15,448 nt of DNA from assembly GCA_013372875.1 (NCBI GenBank), contig JABXIW010000318.1, forward strand, positions 1-15,448. Direction: 5' to 3'. The notes beneath the pieces are model-generated. The model had not been told where the DNA came from, made no database searches, and saw nothing but the letters and a program-made list of their open reading frames with translations. This DNA comes from Gammaproteobacteria bacterium (GTDB lineage: Bacteria > Pseudomonadota > Gammaproteobacteria > Enterobacterales > Kangiellaceae). This document shows, in pieces, positions 6,765 to 13,225 of the stretch (position 1 is its first letter; the number at the start of each line of letters is the position of its first letter). A program made the position numbers and the translations under genes.

Positions 6765-8138
6765 ATGACAATAAAAGGGACTTACGATAGCCAAGCTTCG
6801 TTAGATTTAAATATAAGCACTCTATTGCAAATATATAGAGATCTAGGAGCTTCAAAAGTTTACGTTAAAAAGCTCGCTCCTAATGATAATAGCAAGAACC
6901 AACCTTACTTCGGTGCGCACTTGACCGAGCTGTCTTTTTTACCCACTGGTAATATAGAAGCATCTGCTACTAAATCAGCAAAAACAAGCAACAGAAAAAT
7001 AAAGTACCAAGTTGAGTTCCCTTTATCATGGGTTGATTGCGAAGGAACAACTTATCCAGCCCCTAAGTCCAAACTCATTTATTATCCCCAATACCCAGAA
7101 GTACGGTTTTCAGGTTTTCTTCTTGGCTCTAAAGTAGAGATGAGCGAATGGATGAACCCTCAACGAAGCGGAAGAGCCGAAGGAAGATGGCTTATCTTAG
7201 GAGTAACGAAAGAAAGGACTTACGGCTTTTTAGCCTTACCATATTCTCAAATTACGTCATATTTAGAGAGTACAGATTTAATTACGTTCACTAATATATT
7301 TTCACTACTACAGACCAATCATCTTGGCTCGGTTGATAATAAACAACTTCTTTTAGCTAAATTGAAAGAAATACATGATATGGGTTGGGTTCAAAGTCAA
7401 AGAAGAAATTCAGATATGAATATAATCCCTTATCAAGCTCAAAATGGTGGAGGATACACTCTTGAGTCATTATTGGAGATCTCGCCAAATGGGATAGCTG
7501 AGCCCGATTATTTAGGCTGGGAGATTAAGCAATACGGGGTAACAAAATTTCCATCTACTGGATCGAAGCCAACTACTTTGATGACACCTGAGCCAGATGG
7601 AGGGCAATATAAAACCGAAGGTGCATTAGCTTTTATGCAAAAGTACGGCTATCCACCCAAAAATGGTACTCCCGACAGATTAAACTTTAGTGGTAAGCAT
7701 TGCGTAAACAAGCTAAATACAACTACTCAACTTACTCTAGTTCTGGATGGTTATGACATTGATAAAAAGGAAATAGTAGATTCCGACGGAAACATATCCT
7801 TGTTGGATTCAAATGGAGACATTGCCGCGAGTTGGAGCTTTTCTAAAATAATGGAACACTGGAAAAAGAAGCACTCAAAAACAGCTTTCGTACCTGCATT
7901 GAAAAGGCTCCATAGAGGGGAATTCCAATACTTGTTTGGCGATACTGTAAAACTTGGCGAAGGTACTAGTTTCAAGATGCTATTAGATGGCTTAGCTTCA
8001 GGAGCCACGTATTACGATCCGGGCATTAATGTGAAAAACATATCGAAACGGCCTACTATAAAGAAAAGAAGTCAGTTTAGAATCAATCACTCTAACCTAT
8101 CAGCACTTTATCATTCTTTTAAAATAATACAGGTTTAA
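6765..8138 (+). CDS. MvaI/BcnI-family type II restriction endonuclease with N-terminal extension
   Basis: This is a 457-residue protein. Residues about 200-457 match the size and pattern of the MvaI/BcnI nucleases: GGGYTLESLLEISPNG, then AEPDYLGWEIKQYG. D248, E253 and K255 have the same spacing as the MvaI active site (D50, E55, K57, from memory). These enzymes are monomeric PD-(D/E)xK nucleases that cut at CCWGG (MvaI) or CCSGG (BcnI). The Dcm-like methyltransferase 65 bp upstream points to CCWGG. MvaI itself is about 246 residues, so residues 1-200 are an added domain that I cannot identify (FPLSWVDCEGT ... GRWLILGVTKERTYGFLALPY). The start is the ATG at 6765; the usual Shine-Dalgarno region is taken up by a hairpin. 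The reading frame is intact and the catalytic residues are present, so it is probably active. Confidence 0.88.
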   Translation: MTIKGTYDSQASLDLNISTLLQIYRDLGASKVYVKKLAPNDNSKNQPYFGAHLTELSFLPTGNIEASATKSAKTSNRKIKYQVEFPLSWVDCEGTTYPAPKSKLIYYPQYPEVRFSGFLLGSKVEMSEWMNPQRSGRAEGRWLILGVTKERTYGFLALPYSQITSYLESTDLITFTNIFSLLQTNHLGSVDNKQLLLAKLKEIHDMGWVQSQRRNSDMNIIPYQAQNGGGYTLESLLEISPNGIAEPDYLGWEIKQYGVTKFPSTGSKPTTLMTPEPDGGQYKTEGALAFMQKYGYPPKNGTPDRLNFSGKHCVNKLNTTTQLTLVLDGYDIDKKEIVDSDGNISLLDSNGDIAASWSFSKIMEHWKKKHSKTAFVPALKRLHRGEFQYLFGDTVKLGEGTSFKMLLDGLASGATYYDPGINVKNISKRPTIKKRSQFRINHSNLSALYHSFKIIQV

Positions 8139-8142
8139 ATTC

Positions 8143-8889
8143 ATGTTAGATTTCTTAACCTCAAATCCTGAGTGGGGAACAGTTGTTTTTGGTGCTTTTA
8201 CAGCAATAGCAGGGTATTGGTTCAAATCATTTCGCTCAAAAAAGAAAAACTTAAGAAAAGCTTTATTTTTGCTTATTGAAATGTGGCATTATTTGTACGC
8301 TATAAGTGCATTTCATCCAAATATGTTCTCAAAAAAGATAATTGCGAGCTTAAAGGCAAACTTTCCAAAACTAGAACTACCGGGAGATGACATAGCTCAA
8401 CATGAGCAATTATTAGAGCTTTATTTAAAACAATATATCGCCCCGATAACTAAAGATATGGCCAACAAGGGTATAACGCCTGTCAGAAACCCCCTTACAG
8501 ATGCGATAAATGAGATAGCTTCAGATTATCCTTTTATTTCTTATAAACTAAATTCAGGAATTTCAACAGATGATCTTGTGCAGTCGTTAAACAGTATTTG
8601 CGGGAATCTAGATTCAGAATCAATAGATCATAACCTTATTACTGAACAAGTTAGCGATCATATATACAAAGATACCGCCAAGTTGCTTGAAAAAAACATT
8701 CTTTCTTTATCTTTAAAAATTGGCATCGAGTCATGGATTAAGGCTAAATACTTTATACGTAAAAGAAAGAACAAGTTGAAGTTAGATGAGAAAAGTATTC
8801 AAGAGGATATACTTCCCTTTATAAAAATGGGACTTCCCAATGAAAAATCTGAAAATAACAATCAAGAAGAAGCAGAGTCTGGCAATTAG
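8143..8889 (+). CDS. Membrane-anchored protein of unknown function, last gene of the R-M cassette
   Basis: This is a 248-residue protein starting 4 bp after the endonuclease stop codon, so it is co-transcribed with the nuclease. Residues about 8-27 (NPEWGTVVFGAFTAIAGYWF) form one transmembrane segment followed by a basic stretch (KSFRSKKKNLRK). This predicts a single membrane anchor with a cytoplasmic remainder. The rest is helical and charged without a motif I recognise, and the C-terminus is Glu/Asn-rich. CAGG lies at a usable distance before the ATG. Its tight coupling to the endonuclease suggests a role in the same defence system or a cargo gene acquired with it. I do not assign a function. 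Confidence 0.78.
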   Translation: MLDFLTSNPEWGTVVFGAFTAIAGYWFKSFRSKKKNLRKALFLLIEMWHYLYAISAFHPNMFSKKIIASLKANFPKLELPGDDIAQHEQLLELYLKQYIAPITKDMANKGITPVRNPLTDAINEIASDYPFISYKLNSGISTDDLVQSLNSICGNLDSESIDHNLITEQVSDHIYKDTAKLLEKNILSLSLKIGIESWIKAKYFIRKRKNKLKLDEKSIQEDILPFIKMGLPNEKSENNNQEEAESGN

Positions 8890-8907
8890 TGCCACCTCAG
8901 TGCCACC
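8888..8907. repeat. Direct repeat AGTGCCACC x2, 11 bp apart
   Basis: AGTGCCACC occurs at 8888-8896 and 8899-8907, in phase at about one helical turn. It covers the stop codon of the last element gene and lies about 120 bp inside the presumed attachment site. It could be a protein-binding site, for example an arm site of the integrase. It is short, so chance is possible. Confidence 0.4.
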
Positions 8908-9028
8908 CTTTAAGTCAATTTGTATGTGTTTTGGTCAACATCCGTCCATAAGAGAACTTTTTTAGCTATAAATGCCTATCAAACTCTTGCCATTTAAATC
9001 AATTTATATAAAATACCCAGCCTCAGAA

Positions 9029-9073
9029 TTCATAATGCTGGGGTCGGTGGTTCAAGTCCACCCATAGCTACCA
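9029..9073 (+). repeat. Attachment site: 3' fragment of tRNA-Met(CAT)
   Basis: The segment reads as the 3' part of a tRNA. It has the anticodon loop TTCATAA with anticodon CAT (9031-9033), the 3' anticodon stem TGCTG, a variable loop GGGTC, a T-arm GGTGG-TTCAAGT-CCACC, the acceptor strand CATAGCT, A, and encoded CCA (9071-9073). No D-arm or 5' acceptor strand precedes it; the upstream bases are AT-rich element DNA. This is the classic right-end duplication left when an element integrates into a tRNA 3' end. The identity block could begin a few bases before 9029. The intact tRNA-Met is expected at the left end, outside the window. Confidence 0.85.
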
Positions 9074-9085
9074 TATTTTTAATGG

Positions 9086-9114
9086 TTCCCTTATCGTAAA
9101 ACTTAGGGTATCAT
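9086..9114 (+). promoter_or_regulatory. Candidate sigma-70 promoter of tRNA-Ser
   Basis: TTCCCT (9086-9091) and TATCAT (9109-9114) are 17 bp apart. The -10 box matches the consensus at 5 of 6 positions; the -35 box is weak. Transcription would start just before the tRNA-Ser 5' end. It matters because the element has cut this tRNA off from the tRNA-Met in front of it. Confidence 0.4.
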
Positions 9115-9125
9115 TTCGCTTCTTC

Positions 9126-9216
9126 GGAGAGGTGACAGAGCGGCCGAATGTACCGGTCTTGAAAACCGGCGTGGGTTAATAGCCCACCGTGGGTTCAAAT
9201 CCCACCCTCTCCGCCA
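9126..9216 (+). tRNA. tRNA-Ser (anticodon TGA)
   Basis: This is a complete class II tRNA of 91 nt with encoded CCA. The acceptor GGAGAGG (9126-9132) pairs with CCTCTCC (9206-9212). The anticodon stem CCGGT/ACCGG encloses the loop CTTGAAA with anticodon TGA, which reads UCA. The long variable arm (CGTGGGTTAATAGCCCACC) is typical of tRNA-Ser, and the T-arm contains GTTCAAAT. It begins 52 bp after the tRNA-Met fragment, which suggests the two formed a tRNA cluster before the element inserted. Confidence 0.97.
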
Positions 9217-9222
9217 TATAGC

Positions 9223-9251
9223 AAAAAAGACGCTTTCGAGCGTCTTTTTTT
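9223..9251 (+). terminator. Intrinsic terminator of tRNA-Ser
   Basis: The stem GACGCT/AGCGTC (9229-9234, 9239-9244) carries a TTCG tetraloop, is preceded by A6 and is followed by a run of seven T. It is a strong rho-independent terminator shortly after the tRNA 3' end. Because of the A and T tracts it may also act on the minus-strand gene whose stop codon is at 9308. Confidence 0.92.
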
Positions 9252-9307
9252 ATGCCTTAATATTTTTCTAAATAAAGCTGTTGTTTAATGTAGTATTTTT
9301 TGTAGTA

Positions 9308-11053
9308 CTACAGCCCCTCATTCAATCTCAAATCCCTTTTGAGTTTATCAATAAAAGCATCAATATCGCCTTTGACTTTTAAGTGTTTAGCGATGGTGTT
9401 TTGTTTGCCGTCATTACTGGTCACTATGATGTTATAGAACTTGGTGTTGCCAGAGCTAGCGCGTGATATAGCTTGGATATTTTTAATGCTATCTCGCGGG
9501 ATGCTGATGGTTTTGCCGAATGAGAAGTGCCCCGACTGATAATGTAAGCTGTTAGATTCCACAAAGACACGACTTTTATAGAGCGCAGCCCTAACCCCAA
9601 TGATGGCAATTAAGCCTCCCATTAAGCCAAACACTATGGGGAATAACACTGGCGCGCCGCCCAAATAGACACCGATACCAATTGCCACGAAGACTAAGCC
9701 GAATAAGCCCATGAGTGACCAATTCAATTTGTTTTGCCGTGGAAAATAAAATTCTTGGCCTCGGTTGGTATGGCTTTCTATTAATCCCAATTTGCTCCAG
9801 TCTCCTTTGGACTGAGCATTTATCGTACTGGCGCTGGTGGCATCACTAAACAGATCCGTTTCTAAATCTTCTTGGGCGAGTGACTGTGCTTCGCTAATAG
9901 CAAAAGCTGGTACCTCAAAATCTATAGTCAGGTCAGGCCCAGGCTGCTTGCTTTCGATGCTGATTTTCCACTTATACTGAGAACGGCTATTGCTTTCGTC
10001 GGTTTGCTGTAAGCCTTTAGGTATTTTAAATTGAAACTCTAGTGGCTGACTAAAAAGATCAACTCGATAGGTATCTTCCCAAGCTACAGTTTCTCTGGTC
10101 GTTTTTTTACTGCCAGAGCTTGATTCATAACTATGGATCAAAGCTGCTTTGACAATTGCATCAGGATTTTCAAAGCGATGCTGAACAAACTCAAAGCGAC
10201 CGGCATTAACGGCTCCAATTTTTATCCGTCCATCATTTAAATAAAGCCTGGTCGAGCCATATTTTCGGTGGCGCAAATACAATACGATTGCCCAGGTTAA
10301 CATCCCCAAACCGATGATAGGAAACAACAAAATAAACAGAAAAGCGTACTCACCCTCCTCGATCATCTTAGGCACGCCTAGAATAGTTGCAGGCAGTGAA
10401 ATAGCATTCCAAAGAATGGCAAATATTAAGGTACCAATAAAGCCGACTTTGGTGTCTGCTGTAAAATAGTCACCCTGCCATTCTTTTTTCCATTTCCAGG
10501 GCTCATCATAAAACTGCTGCTTATAAGCATTCTCTTGTTTAATTTTTCGTGAACCCCAGAAACCTGCGAAAATAATCCCACCGCCGACTCCGCCAAAAAC
10601 TAATAAGAAGATAGAGCCAAAGCCCAACATGCCCCAGCGGATTTCACGATCAATTACTGCTTGGTTTGGGTCATTCGGGTTAACATAAGCAGTAATAAAG
10701 CGGTTATTGCGTTTGGCGTAATTTAATCTGCGATAAAAATCTTTTTGGTAATCACCAATATTATCGCTCCCAGTGTGAAAATTCAGTTGCGAAGACTGAT
10801 AGTCTGTCTGTTTGAAGCTATAACGAAAGGATCCTCTGACACCATAAGTGGTGCCGCCATCATCGCTGCGAGATTCGGTTTGTTCCACATCCAAAACTTG
10901 TGCATTAACAGGCTGCCAATCACTAGCTTGCCAAGACTTAATCACAGGCCAGAAGGTCATGGCAAATGCACCTAAGCCTGCCAATAGAAAAGCACCGCCA
11001 AACAGAGTTAAGCAACCTAAGCCTTTTTTATGGTCAGATTTAGAGCTAGTCAC
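9308..11053 (-). CDS. DUF3592 family multi-pass membrane protein
   Basis: This is a 581-residue inner-membrane protein. The first ~170 residues match the DUF3592 layout: a transmembrane helix (13-35), an extracytoplasmic beta-rich domain with W.PVNAQVLDVEQTES and AYVNPNDPNQAVIDREIRWG, and a second helix (141-165). Further hydrophobic segments lie at about 204-226, 236-260 and in a close pair at about 445-490. A soluble domain (about 265-440) and a C-terminal PH-like basic region (ISIPRDSIKNIQAI) lie after them. The start codon is GTG at 11053, and its first 8 bases (GTGACTAG) overlap the end of the upstream zinc-ribbon gene, so the two are translationally coupled. The family has no established function. 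No catalytic residues are apparent. Confidence 0.85.
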   Translation of the reverse strand: MTSSKSDHKKGLGCLTLFGGAFLLAGLGAFAMTFWPVIKSWQASDWQPVNAQVLDVEQTESRSDDGGTTYGVRGSFRYSFKQTDYQSSQLNFHTGSDNIGDYQKDFYRRLNYAKRNNRFITAYVNPNDPNQAVIDREIRWGMLGFGSIFLLVFGGVGGGIIFAGFWGSRKIKQENAYKQQFYDEPWKWKKEWQGDYFTADTKVGFIGTLIFAILWNAISLPATILGVPKMIEEGEYAFLFILLFPIIGLGMLTWAIVLYLRHRKYGSTRLYLNDGRIKIGAVNAGRFEFVQHRFENPDAIVKAALIHSYESSSGSKKTTRETVAWEDTYRVDLFSQPLEFQFKIPKGLQQTDESNSRSQYKWKISIESKQPGPDLTIDFEVPAFAISEAQSLAQEDLETDLFSDATSASTINAQSKGDWSKLGLIESHTNRGQEFYFPRQNKLNWSLMGLFGLVFVAIGIGVYLGGAPVLFPIVFGLMGGLIAIIGVRAALYKSRVFVESNSLHYQSGHFSFGKTISIPRDSIKNIQAISRASSGNTKFYNIIVTSNDGKQNTIAKHLKVKGDIDAFIDKLKRDLRLNEGL

Positions 11054-11582
11054 GCTTTAGTAAATTGTCTATCAATTTTTTCTGTGGATGTTGCTGCAAC
11101 CATACCTTAAACTCATTTACCTTAGCAAAGTCCGCATCACCAAGCTTTGCCTTGATACCTTCCTCGACCCTTTCTTTAGCTGCATCCTGCTTTACTCGAA
11201 TTTGCCAGGGCTCAGTAGTTATTCGAGTCAGCTTTTCGTTCAAACCCAACTGATGGAGTAATTGCCACTCCCCTTCATCCAGCCAAGCTTCATCACACTT
11301 TAAGCAAACGTCTACTCTATTTTTAACGCCTGCTTTAATCAGGAACTTTTGCATCAACCTCGAGCAATTTGGACAGGCCATAGCACTACGGGTATCGTCT
11401 GATATCACCTCAGCCTTAGTAACGCTTGCAAGTTTGGGGCTACTAACTCCATCGAGCCAATTACGATAACTTAAAAGGTTTATGAAACATCCATTACATT
11501 TCACGCAAACTTTTGCTGGTAAATTTGGTTCGAGTTTATAAGGTTTTAACGGCGTATTTTCACAAGTTGGGCAAACAGACAT
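11046..11582 (-). CDS. TFIIB-type zinc-ribbon protein (zf-TFIIB)
   Basis: This 178-residue protein holds two zinc ribbons. The first is CPTC (near the N-terminus) with CVKCNGCF about 20 residues later. The second is CPNCSRLM with VDVCLKCDEAWLDEGEW, the signature of the zf-TFIIB family. A charged C-terminal tail follows. I place the start at the ATG at 11582, because GAAGGA lies at correct spacing and the reading frame further upstream runs into the fabV coding region. A second ATG at 11588 has no room for a ribosome site. The gene is coupled by an 8-bp overlap to the DUF3592 gene, so they are probably one functional unit. The metal sites are clear; the role is unknown. Confidence 0.87.
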   Translation of the reverse strand: MSVCPTCENTPLKPYKLEPNLPAKVCVKCNGCFINLLSYRNWLDGVSSPKLASVTKAEVISDDTRSAMACPNCSRLMQKFLIKAGVKNRVDVCLKCDEAWLDEGEWQLLHQLGLNEKLTRITTEPWQIRVKQDAAKERVEEGIKAKLGDADFAKVNEFKVWLQQHPQKKLIDNLLKRD

Positions 11583-11624
11583 TTCCATTCCTTCAGAGTT
11601 GTTATTTATACATATTAGCTTTGG

Positions 11625-11656
11625 TTGTACCTCTTTGCCAATAAAAAGGGGTACAA
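11625..11656. promoter_or_regulatory. Inverted repeat in the divergent region before fabV
   Basis: TTGTACC (11625-11631) and GGTACAA (11650-11656) pair perfectly. The arms extend inward to 12 positions with a single G-T mismatch, around an 8-nt loop. It lies between the starts of the zinc-ribbon gene (11582) and fabV (11718). A regulator of fatty-acid genes or of the zinc-ribbon unit could bind here. The site does not obviously match a consensus that I can name. Confidence 0.55.
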
Positions 11657-11717
11657 TATCGCCAATTTGAATATCCAGACCCAGTTTATATACTTGGTTT
11701 AAAGCGTGGAGAAATAG

Positions 11718-12899
11718 ATGGTTATTAAACCTAAAGTTCGTGGTTTTATTTGTACGGCATCTCACCCAAAAGGCTGTGTCGCACATGTACAAGAACAGAT
11801 TGATTACATTAAACAAGAAATTACCGAAGTTCCTGCCAATGCTCCAAAAAATGTTTTAGTCATTGGCTCGTCAACGGGTTATGGCTTGGCATCGCGTTTA
11901 GTGTCTGCATTTGGTTATGGCGCTAAAACCCTTGGCCTATTCTTTGAAAAAGAAGCCAGTGAACGCAAAACGGGCACCGCGGGCTGGTACAACAATCGCG
12001 GCTTTGAATTAGCAGCCGATAAAGCAGGTCTATGGCACAAAAGCATTAACGGCGATGCTTTTTCTCATCAAGCCAAAACCGATGCCATCAAAATCATTAA
12101 AGAAGAAATGGGTCAAATCGACATGGTGGTTTACTCATTAGCTTCGCCGCGCCGACAAGATCCAGACTCAGGCGAAGTTTATAAATCAGCATTGAAACCA
12201 ATCGGTGAAGCCGTTACTGAAAAAACTTTAAATACTGACAAAGGTGAAGTTCACCAGGTTTCTATTGATCCCGCCACTGATGAAGATATTCAAAATACCA
12301 TCAAGGTCATGGGAGGTGAAGACTGGGAGCTTTGGATGAATGCGCTGGATGAAGCAGGCGTTTTGGCCCAAGGTGTTAAAACCGTTGCCTATACTTATAT
12401 TGGTAAAAAGCTCACTTGGCCCATCTATGGTCATGCCACTATCGGTAAAGCCAAAGAAGATTTGGATCGCGCCTCACACGCTATACATGAGATGTTGCAA
12501 GACAAATACCAAGGCTCAGCCAATGTGGCAGTACTAAAAGCTGTAGTTACTCAAGCAAGCTCGGCGATTCCTGTAATGCCATTATACATTTCATTGCTGT
12601 ATAAAGTGATGAAAGAAGCTGGTGTACATGAAAATCCAGTTGAGCAAATCAAAGGCTTGATCCATGACCAGATGGTTAATGGCGAAGCCATTTATGATGA
12701 CACTCGTCGCTTCCGCTTGGATTTAAAAGAACTGGATGATGCGATCCAGGATAAAGTTGAAGCCTTATGGGATATCGCAGACACGGATAATATTTCAGAG
12801 ATTTCTGATTACGCTGGCTACAAACACGAGTTCTTTAAATTATTCGGCTTTGAAGTGGATGGCGTCGATTATGAGGAAGACCTAGATCCACGAATCTAA
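11718..12899 (+). CDS. fabV: NADH-dependent trans-2-enoyl-ACP/CoA reductase FabV
   Basis: FabV reduces trans-2-enoyl-ACP to acyl-ACP with NADH, the last step of each fatty-acid elongation cycle, in the cytoplasm. The 393-residue protein has the family's usual length. The start MVIKPKVRGFICTASHPKGC is typical. The nucleotide-binding motif is GSSTGYGL (residues 50-57), and the catalytic Tyr-x8-Lys is Y237...K246 in PIYGHATIGKAK. GGAG at 11708-11711 supports the ATG. The gene stands alone between a divergent zinc-ribbon gene and its own terminator. FabV enzymes are known to be much less sensitive to triclosan than FabI, so a host relying on it may tolerate that compound. Whether the host also has FabI cannot be seen here. 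Confidence 0.97.
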   Translation: MVIKPKVRGFICTASHPKGCVAHVQEQIDYIKQEITEVPANAPKNVLVIGSSTGYGLASRLVSAFGYGAKTLGLFFEKEASERKTGTAGWYNNRGFELAADKAGLWHKSINGDAFSHQAKTDAIKIIKEEMGQIDMVVYSLASPRRQDPDSGEVYKSALKPIGEAVTEKTLNTDKGEVHQVSIDPATDEDIQNTIKVMGGEDWELWMNALDEAGVLAQGVKTVAYTYIGKKLTWPIYGHATIGKAKEDLDRASHAIHEMLQDKYQGSANVAVLKAVVTQASSAIPVMPLYISLLYKVMKEAGVHENPVEQIKGLIHDQMVNGEAIYDDTRRFRLDLKELDDAIQDKVEALWDIADTDNISEISDYAGYKHEFFKLFGFEVDGVDYEEDLDPRI

Positions 12900-12918
12900 T
12901 AATTTTCCTCTGTATTCC

Positions 12919-12943
12919 AAAAGGCGCTTTAAGCGCCTTTTTT
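12919..12943 (+). terminator. Intrinsic terminator of fabV
   Basis: AAGGCGCTT and AAGCGCCTT (12921-12939) form a GC-rich stem with a very short loop, preceded by A and followed by a T run. It begins about 20 bp after the fabV stop codon and separates fabV from the small-RNA region downstream. Confidence 0.9.
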
Positions 12944-13029
12944 ATCTTCCCAGCTAAGCGTTTGAATTCTTTACATTTTTTGTACTTTAGTTCCATAAAG
13001 CATCATTAATAAAAATAATACTCTTTAAT

Positions 13030-13042
13030 TATCAATAGGTTA
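13030..13042 (+). promoter_or_regulatory. Perfect IHF consensus site upstream of the sigma-54 promoter
   Basis: TATCAATAGGTTA matches the IHF consensus WATCAANNNNTTR at every defined position. It is centred about 40 bp before the expected start of transcription. IHF bends DNA to bring distant activators to sigma-54 promoters, so the combination is meaningful, although it sits closer to the -24 box than usual. Confidence 0.5.
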
Positions 13043-13049
13043 CACAAAC

Positions 13050-13065
13050 TGGCACGCTTTATGCT
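13050..13065 (+). promoter_or_regulatory. Sigma-54 (RpoN) -24/-12 promoter
   Basis: TGGCACGCTTTATGCT fits the consensus TGGCACG-N4-TTGCW, with GG and GC exactly 10 bases apart and only one base of the conserved set differing. Transcription is expected to start near 13076. No coding gene follows on this strand; a structured segment with a terminator does. Confidence 0.72.
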
Positions 13066-13075
13066 TATATAAATT

Positions 13076-13189
13076 CGTGAGCACAAGCATGTGCTGACTA
13101 TCCCCGGTTAATGGAGTACAACTACCCCGTACAAAATTAACCAATCAATGCGCAAGCCATTTGCCCATCCAAACGGATGGGCTTTTTTT
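13076..13189 (+). ncRNA. Predicted sigma-54-dependent small RNA of about 114 nt
   Basis: The RNA is bounded by the sigma-54 promoter and a strong terminator. Hairpin 1 is AGCACA-AGCA-TGTGCT (13080-13095). Hairpin 2 pairs GGTTAAT (13106-13112) with ATTAACC (13136-13142) and has an inner GTAC/GTAC stem with a C-rich loop AACTACCCC (13120-13128). Hairpin 3 is the terminator. A related C-rich stretch, ACTATCCCC, lies unpaired between hairpins 1 and 2. Exposed C-rich segments often pair with Shine-Dalgarno regions of target mRNAs. No convincing reading frame exists: the only ORF is nine codons (from 13111), lies in the hairpin and has no ribosome site. I do not recognise the family; it does not look like Qrr as I know it. 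Confidence 0.62.
13163..13189 (+). terminator. Intrinsic terminator of the predicted small RNA
   Basis: GCCCATCC and GGATGGGC form a perfect 8-bp stem with the tetraloop AAAC, directly followed by seven T. The orientation ends plus-strand transcripts. With fabV already terminated at 12919-12943, a second terminator here implies a separate transcript between the two. Confidence 0.93.
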
Positions 13190-13225
13190 GGACTGTAATA
13201 TAAGTAAATAAATGATGCTATTTGG

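Noticed and set aside
9024..9073. A complete tRNA-Met gene
   Set aside because: There is no 5' acceptor strand or D-arm, and the 5' anticodon stem is mismatched. Only the 3' part is present.
11583..11816. Longer N-terminus for the zinc-ribbon protein
   Set aside because: It would overlap the fabV start by about 100 bp and has no family-like sequence. A good ribosome site supports 11582.
13111..13140. Nine-codon ORF inside the predicted small RNA
   Set aside because: It has no ribosome site and lies within a base-paired hairpin. Such short frames are common by chance.
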